Positions 1 through 13,216 of a stretch of DNA of 64,000 nt are shown piece after piece. A program made the position numbers and the translations under genes. The DNA lies in NCBI GenBank assembly GCA_036245805.1, contig BTRK01000006.1, positions 35,158,901 through 35,222,900 of the forward strand. Direction: 5' to 3'. The notes below the pieces were generated by a model that ran no database searches, was not told where the DNA came from, and saw nothing but the letters and a program-made list of their open reading frames with translations. This DNA comes from Pristionchus mayeri (Eukaryota > Nematoda > Chromadorea > Rhabditida > Neodiplogasteridae). How positions within the stretch are numbered: position 1 is the stretch's first letter; each line of letters opens with the position of its first letter.

Positions 1-2533
1 ATAGATACAAACATCAACCCTGGCACGGACACTGCAACCTTCACAGTTGCCTGCAATCAAGCAGGCACGGGATGGCTTGCAGGAGCAAGTAAGGTCGTGA
101 AAGTGGAGTGCACCGCAGTGCCCAGTGAGTAAATACCTCAATATTTGCGCAGTCAGCATTAGTTCTGCGCATATCAGTTTCTCACAAAATTCTGATAAAC
201 CCGAATTTTCGATTACTCAAATCCATCGCAAAGCGCATACAAATTATAGTTCCTTTCTAATTTCATTCTATTTTCTTATATTAATGCGTATTCTAATAAT
301 ATGCTTTCCAGCATGCCGAACGTGCACTAAGATAATGATCACGAAAAAAGAAGCAGCACCGAACAAACCTTTTATGAGCGACGAATTGCTATTTGACAAT
401 GTCAATACTGCGAAATGTGTGGACTACATTTTCGAATGCGAAGGACAGATGGCACAAATTGCACTTTCCACGGTGAGAATTGAAGGGCCAACGTGAAAAG
501 GAATATTATATTTCTCATTAATGAGAAATAAGAAAAATATTTCAGGAGAAAATACATGTCGGAAAGTTAGATGTCTTTTTATTATTTTCAGTAGTGCAGT
601 CACCAGGAGTATCATGTACAATCGACTGGTGATCAATCAGTTTTTCTTTCAGGCGGCCGGCCCACTTATGCCTATCACCGACATGGGAACGGGCAAAGCC
701 TCCTTCCTTGCCACGTGCAATGCAGACGGAACTGGATGGGTCTTCAACGGACAAACGATCACGGAAACCGCGTGTTCTGCTACTCCGCAACCTCGTGAGC
801 ACTGGAGTTTGCTGTGCAATTTCTCACTACAGGGCATAGTTTCATGCGTGAATAGTAAAACGAATGCGAATTTTCCTGTGCAGTCAACTTTATAGTTCAA
901 GAACGGTTCAATGAGGAGTAGTAGGAATAGGATCCGAGATTGTTAGCCCAAATTTTACAAGGGAAAGAACAAACTATTTTTCGCTAGTTCCATGTGTTGA
1001 CGAATGCTCATAATTTCAGCTTGCAAAACGTGCACGGAGAATCAGATTCAATTCGCACCAATGAAGCCGGGCTCTAAGGATTTTATCATTATCGATGACA
1101 ATTCTAGCCCCTGTGCAAAGAAAAGATTCACCTGTTCCGGAGCCGGAGCATTCATCGAGATCGTGCATGTAAGAAATTTGAGCAAAAAACAGATTTTCAG
1201 AAAATATCGACATACTTACAGGGTCCAATGATGACCACTATACCTTTCAACGACGGCACCCCCAATGTAGTCTTTGAAGTCACTTGCAAGGCAGATGGCA
1301 CGGGATGGGAGAGTGGGTTCGAGACCATTCATAGACTTGAATGCAGGACTGCCCCTGTACCACGTGAGTCAGAGCTCTGTATAAGAATTGAAGAATTTAT
1401 GTAGGACAGAAGGAGATGTTCATATCTCACCCGAACTAAAAATATGAGCCACACCTCTCATGAGGGAATCGACCTAACCCAGGGAATGGAGCGAAAATCG
1501 CCAAAATGGTTCTAACGCGTTTAGGGCACTTTGAGACATCCCTAACAATCCCCCAAAGTCTCCCAAAGCCTTCAATCGCAGTTACGGTGAAAGATAGAGC
1601 AAAATGACCTGTGAGAGACCCCGACTAATTTTTCGAGCTTAACGATCTATAAATTTATTTTTCCATGAATATGCAAATGAACCATGCTGCATTCAAGGCT
1701 AATTTTCTTGAAAATGTAGTTAAAGATGCAAGCAAATCTCTAGTAGAATGTAGAGCTCATCAGGAGCTATCCAATTAGTATATTGCGCTAAAAAAAGCAG
1801 GAAGATGTTGTCAAACTTGTGTCCTTTTTCAGTTTCAGGGTCATTTGAAGTCAATGTTCAATAGGCATTATCATTTCATGTCATTCTTCACTGTTTTTAT
1901 CGGCTCGTGTGAGCGAAAATGATCGCTCTGATCCAACTTTTCCTATTTCTTAACTTTTTCTTCATCAGCTATTCCTTCTATCTATGAAATTTCCCTCGCA
2001 TTACCATTCATTCAAGATATAATAGAAGAAAGTGCTACCGAAATGAGCCGTTCGGCTGGTATATACAAGATAGTGTATTTAAAGTAGTACGAGATAGCTG
2101 CATCAACATTAATGATACCAATTCCAATTTCAGCCTGTAAAACCTGCTCTGCCAACCTGATCACTGTCTATAGAGACATGCTCAATTCTAAGCCTATGGA
2201 AGACGGTGTGATTATGACTACGGGCGCCTGCTCCGAGATAACATTCACTTGCAAGGGAACAATGGCAGGAATCACGCTTTTCGATGTAATTAAAATTCTA
2301 TCTATTGATTAAGTTTGAAAGTGATTCTTAGAAAACGATGTTTGAGTGCATTCTCTCGATATTTGCATCACTGCAGGGTGCTACTGAACTTATAAGTACG
2401 AACGATGATGCCTCTCCCGGAACATCGACAATCACTTTCGCTTGCAATGCTGCTGGCACCTCATGGGAGTACCCGGGAGAACCGGCATGGTCCCACATCA
2501 CTGCGGTCGAGTGCCAAAATGTCGATCTGAATC
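1..2533 (+). CDS. Tandem C6-type (DUF281-like) secreted protein, partial, 5' end outside window
   Basis: Exons read as 1-124, 312-472, 653-794, 1020-1168, 1222-1363, 2134-2285 and 2377-2533. They alternate between two half-module types. The 'a' exon begins with a CxxC pair (ACKTC, PCKTC or TCRTC) and ends phase 0. The 'b' exon holds a Cys followed by a GTGW or GTSW motif and a final Cys, and ends phase 1. Each a+b pair makes one roughly 95-residue module with six cysteines, the pattern of the nematode extracellular C6 domain. The family assignment is by pattern only. The strict phase rhythm (1, 0, 1, 0) shows that modules multiplied by exon-pair duplication. No function is known for such repeats; secretion and disulfide bonding are inferred. 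The 3' continuation is not contiguous: exon 2377-2533 ends phase 1 at a GTATGC donor and the next recognisable half-module lies 10 kb away at 12770. Confidence 0.75.
1430..1760. repeat. Degenerate single arm of foldback family 1
   Basis: This stretch lies in the intron between C6 exons 1222-1363 and 2134-2285. It resembles the left arms of the foldbacks at 3099 and 46162 in order: a 'cctctcatgaggga' end, a 'gtgaaagatagagcaaaatgacc' block, an 'atcgatcta'-like block and a 'tcttgaaaatgtag' block. Only one arm is present and it has many mismatches. Confidence 0.55.
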
Positions 2534-2559
2534 GTATGCTAGATATACAATACATATAC

Positions 2560-2938
2560 GGGGGGGGGGGGGGGTGGTGACAATTGGTAAAACGACAATT
2601 GGTAAACTCGTCGCCGTTCACTTGCAATTTGGCGCAGCGACTTGGGGGTTGTTTCATTGTAATCAGTATGCGATCCCATACATTTGCATATATTAGTCTT
2701 GTTGCCAGGCTATCATGAGTTTCAACGTATAGGGGGTCATGGAAATGCACATTCCATGAACCCCGTTGATTACGTTGATTTGGAGTAAAACTCATGATCG
2801 CCTTTTAGCAAGACTTACATATGCAAATGTAGGGGAGCGCATACTGGTTACAATGAAACAACTCCCAAGTCGCCGCGCCAAATTGCAAGTGAACGGTGAC
2901 GAGTTTACCAATTGTCGTTTTACCAATTGTCACCCCCC
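2560..2938. mobile_element. Poly-G-bounded foldback element, family 2 (copy 1)
   Basis: The left end is 15 G followed by two tandem copies of a 'gacaattggtaaa' unit. The right end is their inverted complement followed by six C. The arms pair over roughly 150 bp each (for example 'cgccgttcacttgcaatttggcg' against its complement near 2880). Flanks ACATATAC (2552-2559) and ACATAAAC (2939-2946) could be an 8-bp target duplication with one mismatch. Shared internal blocks ('atcagtatgc', 'caacgtatagg') link it to the element at 56860. No coding capacity is seen. Confidence 0.7.
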
Positions 2939-3098
2939 ACATAAACATATGAGGGTGACGACAAAAATATATATTTCCAGAAGATTCATATCTTCATCAA
3001 AATTCATATGATCGTGTATTGAAAACTTTGCATCCTCCACACTTTTACCTATTTCTCGCGTTTACTCTGGAGTGCTAGTTAGAAAAAGCAAGGACGAT

Positions 3099-4129
3099 AT
3101 ATCACGCCTCTCATGAGAGAATCGAGCTGAGCTTGGGAATGGTGAAATGAGATCTACCTGGTTTTGGCCATCTTGAGGCATACCTGAGTGACCCCCAAAA
3201 CAGTTTTGTACATACTTCATTTTGAAGCTCCCTATGTAGGGTCGGATACCGGCATCACTAACTTTGAGCGCTGTTTTCTTGGATACGGTGAAAGATAGAG
3301 CAAAATTGACCTCTGAGTGACCCCAACTCATTTTTTGAGCTCTATCGATCTATCTAAACCATTTTCTCTAAAACTCATTTTGAACTGTAGTACACTTCAG
3401 TTCAATTTTCTCTAAAATGTAGGTGAAGATGCAGCTCAAAATTTAACATTAGATGCAGCTTAGCGAGAATTTTCCAATGAGTGGTTTGCAAAAAATATAC
3501 GAACATTCCTGTGAGAGTTTCGCCCTTTTTACTTTGCTTGGATCGTTTGAACTTTCTTTTCAACAGACGATTTCATTTCACACCGCACTTTTCGGAGTGC
3601 GCGGCTGAAAATGATCGAGGTTCAATCAAAATTTCCGTTGAAAAGGAACTTCAAACGATCCAAGCAAAGTAAAAAGGGCGACACTCTCACAGGAGTGTTC
3701 GTATATTTTTCGCAAACCACTCATTCGAAAGCTCTCGCTGAGCTGCATCTTGTGTTAAAGTTTGAGCTGCATCTTCACCTACATTTTTGAGAAAATTGAC
3801 CTGAAGTGTACTACAGTTCAAAATGAGTTTTAGAGAAAATGGTTTAGATAGATCGATAAAGCTCAAAAAATGAGTTGGGGTCACTCAGAGGTCAATTTTG
3901 CTCTACCTTTCACTGTATCCAAGAAAACAGCTCTCAAAGATAGTGATGCCGGTACCCGACCCTACGTAGGGAGCTCCAAAATGAAGTGTGTACAAAACTA
4001 TTTCGGGGGTCACCCAGGGGCTATAACTCATTTCACTCATTTCAAACCGGCTATAACTCATTTCACGATTCCCTCTACATTCCCATGAATCGCGATTCTA
4101 GCTCGATTCTCTCGTGAATGGCGTGATAT
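3099..4129. mobile_element. Foldback element family 1 (copy A), about 1 kb
   Basis: The ends are 'atatcacgcctctcatgaga' and the inverted 'ctcgtgaatggcgtgatat'. The arms (about 3099-3570 and 3636-4129) are near-complementary, including the blocks 'gagtgaccccaactcat', 'agctctatcgatctatctaa' and 'gatcgtttgaac'. A spacer of about 65 bp separates them. The short ORFs inside are mirror images of each other and not genes. A closely related copy is at 46162-47218, and fragments lie at 1430 and 6055. Confidence 0.8.
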
Positions 4130-5142
4130 GAGAGCGTTTGTCTAAAAGTCGAGCAGATCCGAAATATTTTGGCACAGCAAAAAAAGTCAATTTTCCAATT
4201 TTGAGTGATTTGGGGTTATCGATGGCGCTGAAGAAGATAGGCATACTCATTTTGTACGTACAGACGACGTCCGTTGGCTCCAGACGACGTTGCGTCGAAT
4301 TCACGTTTTGAGGCTTCCCACAGCTGAATTGAGCGCTAAAATTAGTGGAACGAGTTTTCTGGGGTGAAATTTTATGGCGAACATGCTTGTGTATATCAAT
4401 TATCATAATATTTTAATTTAAAATTTAAAAATTCAACTTTTCGCTCCATCAAAAGCGAGCTTAGCAAATACATGGATGGAACCGCCGTGACGAGAGGATT
4501 TCAAGTATGTAATTTCATCTAAATACGACATCAAACTTTTGAGAAATGTTGCAAAAAGTGCTCCGTTTGAATCTAATTTGGCGAGTGATCGTCCGATATT
4601 CCTCCTTCAATTGACCTCAAACCCTCTGGCAGTCCCCTCCTCTGCCTCTATCCCACGCCCCCTGGCAGTTTCAGTGCATTGCGTCGTCCAACCTCACGTT
4701 TTCTTCTGTTTTGAGCGCAGTTATTTTTAGTTTTCTCAAAAGTTTGATGTCGTAATTAGATGAAATTACATATTTGAAATCCTCTCGTCACGGCGGTTCC
4801 ATCCATATATTTGCTAAGCTCGCCTTTGATGGAGCGAAAAGTTGAAGTTTTAATTTTTTAATTAGAAAAATATGATAATTGAAATACACAGGCGTGTTCG
4901 CCATAAAATTTCCCCCCTGCAAACTTGTTCCACTAATTTTAGCACCCAATTGAGCTGTGGGAAGCCTCAAAAAGTGTAATCGACGCAACGTCGTCTGGAG
5001 CCACCGGAAGCTGTACGCACAAAATGAGTATGCCTATCTTCTTCAGCGCCATCGATAACCCCACTTCACTCAAAATTGGAAAATTGACTTTTTTTGCTGT
5101 GCCGGGCTCTGATCGAATCTTCGGCAAACGCCCTCATATCAC
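4122..5142. mobile_element. Foldback element of a different family, abutting family 1 copy A
   Basis: The ends read 'gtgatatgagagcgtttg' and the inverted 'caaacgccctcatatcac'. The arms share 'caaaattggaaaattgac', 'gacgacgttgcgtcgattac'-like, 'tccatcaaaagcgagctt' and 'tttgatgtcgta' blocks in inverted order, with a loop around 4545-4730. Its first bases (gtgatat) are also the last bases of copy A, so one element probably used the other's terminus as its target. No coding capacity is seen. Confidence 0.7.
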
Positions 5143-5420
5143 GTGTATCACGAGCCAGTGGATGTGTGCGGGAACATTTTCGAAAAAGTTTTCGCCGTTT
5201 TGGCTCCTATTATGATGGGAGAATACCTTAGTGAGATGATTTCGAAAAATTTTGGTCATTGGTCCCAGAGCCGGCTTTTAGGAATTTTCCGGTTTTTCAC
5301 CTGGCTATACTGTATTTCAACACCCAGTACAGTGTTCCCAAATCGTAGAAAGCGAGAAAGAAGAGGACACACCACGAGTTGACCCCCCACCACACAACCT
5401 CAAGGCTTTGCAAGAGAAAT

Positions 5421-5490
5421 GCGGAGGTGGGAGTCGAACTCGCGGCGGATCGGGACTGGACCCGATCACTAACCACTACATTAACTGCGT
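5421..5490 (-). other. tRNA-like remnant (Pol III A- and B-box look-alikes)
   Basis: Read on the minus strand there is an A-box-like 'tgtagtggttagtgat', a long hairpin 'gatcggg'/'cccgatc', and a B-box-like 'gagttcgactcc'. The 5' and 3' ends do not form an acceptor stem, so this looks like a tRNA pseudogene or a tRNA-derived SINE head rather than a working tRNA. Confidence 0.4.
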
Positions 5491-5924
5491 AATCTGGACT
5501 AGATAGTTCGACCGCTTTATAATGCGACTTCGATGGATTAGGAACTGTTGTTTCTGAACTCCCAGAGCGATTTTTATTTCTCCACTAATTCATAAGGCAG
5601 ATTTCCCCAATCATGTATTTTGTACGAATCTAGAGAAAAATGGAACGACACCATCTCCTTGGAAACACACGTATAACAACAATTAACAGAAAAATAAATT
5701 TATCGGGAAAGGGGGAGGAAAACAGGTCAAAAACAAAAATTTAGCCAGGAGAAAACTTCAACAATTTTTGGATTTTCTATTATTGAACTGTAAGATTTTG
5801 GCGGGATTGGAAAAGGGAAAGATTACTCATCGCCAGTCTATTAACAGAGAAAATTTGGTGCTACTAAACTCACTAAAATTTTACGATAGTGGCGACGGGA
5901 GGGACCTTGTGAAGGCTACTACTA

Positions 5925-7922
5925 TTAGGTTAGAACATAAGTTCTGTCCGATTTCGTGAACGACGTATGAGTTCGCGTAAAATGCTCATCTCAAATCGCA
6001 TTGAGCTAACTCAGTAGCGTAATTAGGTGGAAGACTTGAACATTCCCTACATATCAGGCCTCTCACCAGAGATTCAGGACAAAACGCACATATCTTGGTT
6101 CAATCAATTTTGAGGTTTTGGTAGCTCTGAGGGTATTCTATCGTCCAGAATCCGAATCCGGGTCGATCGGCTTCCTATCTCGATCTGCGGCTGCTGCAGC
6201 TGGCTGCAAAGATTTGAGAGTCTCACTTTGACGCCTCTGGAAAAGGTTTCAAATCACTCCGATTTTGCTCAAAATTGACCAGTAGGCATAGCTTATGATG
6301 CTTTCTGACTTCCCCGATTGATTTTTGGTAGATCAAAACATGACCTCTGGGCAGTTTTTGCTCCATAACTTTAACAGTTCGGAGCATAAACAAACCAAAC
6401 TTTTGCATCTTATAGAGCTTTCAATTCTAGATCTACTGGAATTTTTGTGGATTTTTATCATGGGGTCTATCATGTTTCCCATACGAAAAACTACGAAAAA
6501 TTGCGGGGTGTGGCAGTCCGCTCATACTGAAAATCGCATAAGTGTTTGCGATTCGAACTCAATGGTTGAGGGTTCGATCCCCCATCGCGGAAAACATGTT
6601 TTGCATGCATATTTACTCCTTTTGCATCATTTGCGACGATTTTTATACTTTGGTTCGTGCATCTCTTTCTACCGTATATAGGAAGGAACCTGGGCGATAG
6701 ATTACCCCCAGAACTGTTAATATCCCAAAATCGATTTTTTAGATTGTACCAAGAATGTCCCGATTCTCTCGTGAGAGGCCTGATATATTCAGATCAAATA
6801 AGCGACTCAGGGTATACGAGAAATTGATGATTGTCATCAAACCAAGTTTCGGATTTTTTTCAAAAGTGGATCACTATTTCGCAGAAGAGAAAAACCTTGG
6901 GGCAACTTCACATATACTATTGAGAAGGTCATGTCTAGTACTTTCTAAACCTGGGTTGAATGGTGGGGTTGATCCATCCCTTCCCCGAATTACATGAGGA
7001 ACAAGGAGAAAGATGGAGTGATGGAGCTGTTCATTCGATTAGTATTCCTGTCCCAATAATCAAACTGACAGTTCTTAGAATATGGGCGATATAGTATACT
7101 ACTATTGCGTCATTCATACATTAGAAAATTCAACCTGAACTGATCTTCATCTTTCTCAAAATTGTGATTTTTCAAAAATATATTATATTTGAGAAACATT
7201 CAAAATTCCGACTTTTGGTGTCCAGGCTAGGATTACTTCTTCACCAAAAGTCCCTATCACTTAACTTACCCAAGCCACAATGTAATAGGGTAGGGTCAGC
7301 TTCAGCATGTACTCACAAAATAACGAGCTGATCAACTGTATGTGAGACAGGAACTGGTAAAATATGTCGATTTTAATGTTGAATTTTGGGGATCAATTTT
7401 TAAATACATTTTGACTTGTGACAGAAGGATCGCACAATTACCTAACTAAAATAATGTGCTAAACAGGGCCGGATCTATACATTTTCAATATGTTTTAATC
7501 TCTAATTCAAACTATTTGAATGCACGGTAGATAAATTCATCTGAGATCATGTCCAGGACATCAGTATTGACCAATTGATGCATTTTTCTAGTTGGCCTTT
7601 CGTGTTAGAATTCATTTTAAGTTGCTGCTGTAATACACGACCATGGTACTTTCCAAAAATATAATACGGTTGGCACTATCTCTCAGACCGATAGATTGGA
7701 ACTCGGAGAAATTAATAGCCCAGTTACCTATTACCGTAACTTTTGCCTCGCACTGCGACCACAATCCCAATGTTACAGAGCTGTACAAATGTGCGCTATA
7801 CAGAGTGTTGAATCACTTATTGCGTGAGAACAACCATTTGAAAATCGGTCGAAAAGGAATGATGTTGAATGTAAGAAAACCAAAATATTGAAATCGGACA
7901 GAACTTTTGTTCCAACCTGATA
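5925..7922. mobile_element. Mariner-like element shell with about 30-bp TIRs
   Basis: The left end 'ttaggttagaacataagt' runs on into 'tctgtccgatttc'. The right end, read inverted, is 'caggttggaacaaaagttct' followed by the same 'gtccgatttc'. TA dinucleotides flank both ends. The TIR sequence resembles nematode mariner termini. No intact transposase is present in the roughly 2 kb between. A foldback remnant is nested inside. Confidence 0.55.
6055..6790. repeat. Degenerate foldback related to family 1
   Basis: The ends 'atatcaggcctctcaccaga' and inverted 'tctcgtgagaggcctgatat' match the family 1 termini, and the left half keeps a block like 'gctcaaaattgacc'. The arms no longer pair over most of their length. 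A B-box-like 'gggttcgatccccc' occurs at about 6568. Confidence 0.5.
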
Positions 7923-8172
7923 GATAGTACAGGGAAGTAGTTAGTAATTGAAATGGAGACGAGGGTCAATACACATCAAAAGAGGGAACAACAATGCAAG
8001 AGTAACCAAAACAAGGAAAAATCAAAATATCACAGATGCTTCTAAGGTGTCGATTGGCTCTCACCCTCCCCTCCGTCTCTTCTTAGATCGCATTCGGCCC
8101 CGACGACTTGAGCACTTGAGCAGCCTCATCGACCTGAGATCCAATCAATACATCTTAAGGCTACAGTAATCT

Positions 8173-10111
<1,939 letters not shown>

Positions 10112-10742
10112 TGAATACATAATTAATATTTGCCTTTTTGACCCTTTCAGTCGCTTAGGGTGTATTCATCCCCCCTTCGCATAGAGATTAGAACCGGTAC
10201 TAAGTCGATCCAACATGCGCGTGGCATTCTTTCATGGACACCGGAACTCCTGTAAACTAGGGGTATCCCCAACCCGATTTCATCGTTATCGAATACCCCA
10301 TCTGTCAATTATGTATTAATAATGCAAGTTTCGTAATAGAGATTATATCGAATTTAATGTTCCGAACCATTCGATGTTTCCGCCTATGGAAGTTACGACA
10401 TTTAGTCCCCGATCGTCGTTAACAATATTGTCGGACTCGATTACTTTGCCACGTAATTGCGAAACGGGTTTTGCCCGTTGCTTGTGCGTTCTGTTCGTTT
10501 TTATCCCGTTTGTTTACTGTTTGTTTGCTTCTAAAATATATAAAGTTTCGTATTTCACTCTGCCTCGCCATTCGAATATCAATTAGGGCTGGGAATCGGT
10601 TAACTCGGGGTAGTTTTCCGCATTTCGTGTCCGGCGTCTCTTCTTGAAGATTCTCTCTTTCTCTCTCTATATTTTCCTTTCACATTTCTTGTTCTTGCAC
10701 TCTCTCTTTCAACTTGGTCTTTTACTTTATTGTCGTCTGTCT

Positions 10743-10890
10743 GTAGGTTCCTTCTGGAACTGAGCGTATCGTAACTGTGTGTCTCAAGTGAGCACATCAG
10801 TTGTAGGTTCCGTGTGGAACTGAGCGTTGTTGTAACTGTGTGTCTCGAGTGAGCACATCAGTTGTAGGTTCCGTGTGGAACTGAGCGTTG
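10743..10890. repeat. Three tandem repeats of about 60 bp
   Basis: The unit starts 'tgtaggttcc', continues 'gtggaactgagcgt', then 'taactgtgtgtctc', and ends 'gagtgagcacatcagt'. The first two units are complete and the third stops after 'gagcgttgta'. They lie in the presumed leader of the LTR element. Confidence 0.85.
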
Positions 10891-11063
10891 TAGCGGTGTG
10901 CCCTATCCTTGTTTTTCCTGGCTACTTGTGAGTCGGGTGCGTATAGGAGAGAGAGCACAATCGTTCATGGGGGCTGAGCCAATTGAATCTAAGAGACCAT
11001 TGTAAAGACCGTGTTATTGATCGAGAGTGTTGTGTGCTAACTGAGACTTGTTCAGTTGGGAAA

Positions 11064-12673
11064 ATGTCGTCAAACGACAAGAGGGACAAGGCCGCTGTAG
11101 AGGACAAGGAGAGAGAGGACGACCTTCTCGCAGGCGGATATGATGAAGAGGAGAGAATGGAGATCACTGGTATGTCTGTGGGTAATCAGCCGAGATTGCG
11201 TGATAAGAAAACAGTGGATGTGGATAATTTGAATGCGAGTCAACCGCTCAATGATGATGCGAGTGTAGAGAATAAGGGTGGTGCGACTATGCATAATAAT
11301 GTTACGCCTAATCAGTCTATTGTAGCCCAGCAAGAAGAGCAACTGCTGGAAGAGGACCCTCGCCAGACAAGTGGACAAGAACGCAAACAGATGATGGCCG
11401 CACTGGCTTCTGCTTCCATCCTCGAAGGAGCAAAAGCGGTTGGTCCAAATACTCGTTCACAGACAAATGCGCTGGGAAAAAGTACGAAACCACGTGATAT
11501 GGTGCATCGAGTAGGGATGAATTTGGAGGAGTTGAGAAGTAGATTGCTGAAAAGAGAAATTGATAAGGGAGGCTCTGGAAATGCCGTCGAGGAATTTGAG
11601 AAGATGTTCGATAATGGAAAGAGTGTGATTGATAAGGATCTGAATCAGTTGGACAAGCACTTGCTTAGGCAGGGTATGAGTGACAAGTCGAGAGCCAATT
11701 TGGAAATTGAGATGGGGCTAGAGAGAAATTAGCAGCGATGGAGGATAGAGTTAGAAAGGCAGTTGAGAGTACTGGCTGTGAAACATTGGAAGAGATGTGT
11801 GCCCGTTATGACCACATGACTGAAATAATGGATAGTGAGGATAGACAAGTTAAGCAAGTGGAAGAAGTGATAGAAAATGAGGATGACGAAATGGATATGG
11901 AGGAGGAAATGTTCAGAATAGTTCAGAGGGAGATAGCTCGAGTAGAAGGAGTAGAGGATGTAGTAGATATGGCCGACGAAATAATTCGACTGAGAAAGGA
12001 ATTGGATGAGACTGTTCAGAGATCGGACCAGTCCATCGACGAGCTGAAAGCGACCAATGAACAGCTTCTCACCCGCCTGGACCATCTCATCGGCCAATTG
12101 GAAAGCTGCGAAGCGGAGAGGGAGCAGGCGATAAGCAATGCCGCCTCTCTCAGGAAGCTGGTCATCGAAAAGAACAGAAGTGAGTCATTCGATCAGAGTA
12201 ATGAAAGTTCTCCTCTTAATCAAGTAATTGCTCCTCCTAACCAAGTGTTACAGGAGTCGACAGAGCCGAGACTGCCGCAGCAGCCGTTCGTTACGCCATC
12301 AGTGAGGCCTACGACAAGCCCGGCCGACGACAGGAGAAGGAGTCAGCAGTGGATTCAACCAGGTCAGATTGAGAGACGAATTGAAATGAGTGGAGAAAGA
12401 AACTTGATGGGCCATAGTAACATGACGGGTGATTACGCGATAAGTGCTAGCCCGCAGGTGTATGGCAGTGGGGTTATGAATGCGTCGCAGGGTCCCATGC
12501 ATGTGAGATTCCCAAGCGCTAATGGAGAGATGTTTTCTAATGTGTCGCCAGTGTACACCAATGGATATGGGAATGGAAGAAGTGAGAGTGTGATGCCTAT
12601 CAGAAGCGCTTCTGAATTTCCTCAGCTGATAACTGATATGATAGTTAGAAGTGGTCAGATAATACACTTGTGA
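11064..12673 (+). pseudogene. Gag-like ORF split by one frameshift
   Basis: Two adjacent long ORFs, ending at 11732 and starting at 11738, are one reading frame interrupted by a single-base shift near 11725. Coding continues in the other frame across the junction (ERKLAAMEDRVRK). Together they give about 535 residues: an acidic N-terminus, a Q/E-rich stretch, a long heptad-like coiled coil (residues about 290-420), and a proline/serine/glutamine-rich tail. I see no CCHC motif. Role as a retroelement structural protein is inferred from context and composition. Confidence 0.55.
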
Positions 12674-12769
12674 TTCAATGGAACCTATTTAACGAAGGAA
12701 ATGAAAATCTCAATTATGATCAACAAATTCATGAGAAATTATTTTCGCTTAACTGAAATGCTCATTCAG

Positions 12770-13126
12770 GGAGATGGCACAGTACTGGTCGAAACGATAG
12801 ACAACGGAGGGTTCTGCATCGATTATTGGGTCCCTTGCAACGCAGCAGGGACATTTTGGGAGAAGCCTGCAGGTACCAGAATAACCAGAGCAGTGTGCAC
12901 AACAACCGGGCCCCCACCCCTAAATGCACAGTGCCCGTGAGTCTTCAACTGTTTCTTATTGTATCTTCGTTAGCACACCGAAGAATTGTTGATCTTGATT
13001 GCCATATATGCTAATACATTTGTTGACTGTCGACTCTATTGTTCTTGTTTACCCACAAACTTCACATATTAACCAATGTAATTGACAAACTTGCATTTTA
13101 ATTACAGAACTTGCTTGTTATTGTGA
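12770..13126 (+). CDS. C6-type half-module and short 3' terminal exon
   Basis: Exon 12770-12936 begins after CATTCAG and encodes a 'b'-type half-module: a Cys, then PCNAAGTFW, then a final Cys and NAQCP. Exon 13108-13126 after ATTACAG adds TCLLL and a TGA stop. An AATAAA at 13208-13213 fits as the poly(A) signal. It looks like the 3' end of the gene at 1-2533. The required 'a' half-module is missing, and direct splicing of exon 2377-2533 (phase 1) to this exon (phase 0) would break the frame. It is therefore either a relic cut off by the transposon island or uses an exon I did not find. Confidence 0.55.
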
Positions 13127-13207
13127 AAGAGTGTGATCAATTTATCCAAGGGACTTTAAATCAGCTGCAGACAAAATTGTGTCAGCATGACCAATTATTT
13201 GTTGACA

Positions 13208-13213
13208 AATAAA
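13208..13213 (+). terminator. Poly(A) signal AATAAA for the C6 3' end
   Basis: It lies 82 bp past the TGA at 13124-13126 and only 4 bp before the stop codon of the convergent EF-hand gene, so the two 3' ends are tail to tail. Confidence 0.5.
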
Positions 13214-13216
13214 CTT

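Larger units (their letters stand above)
5143..8172. other. Gene-free stretch of transposon debris
   Basis: Between the 4122-5142 foldback and the PABP copy I see the tRNA-like remnant, a mariner-like shell and a degenerate foldback nested in it. No ORF has codon structure, domain motifs or splice signals that I would call a gene. Confidence 0.6.
10140..12690 (+). mobile_element. LTR retrotransposon fragment (LTR/leader plus gag-like region)
   Basis: An A/T-rich promoter-like stretch with a TATA-like 'aaaatatataaag' (about 10533) is followed by a leader with three direct repeats of about 60 bp (10743-10890) and then a gag-like reading frame. No protease, reverse transcriptase, integrase or 3' LTR is present. 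The element stops around 12690, just before a C6 exon. The LTR boundaries cannot be fixed from this copy alone. The charged, coiled-coil-rich gag without zinc knuckles does not allow a Gypsy versus BEL/Pao call. Confidence 0.6.

Noticed and set aside
2328..3011. Long mirrored ORFs on both strands (for example 2795-2328 minus and 2766-3011 plus)
   Set aside because: They are translations of the two arms of a foldback element and read the same sequence in both directions.
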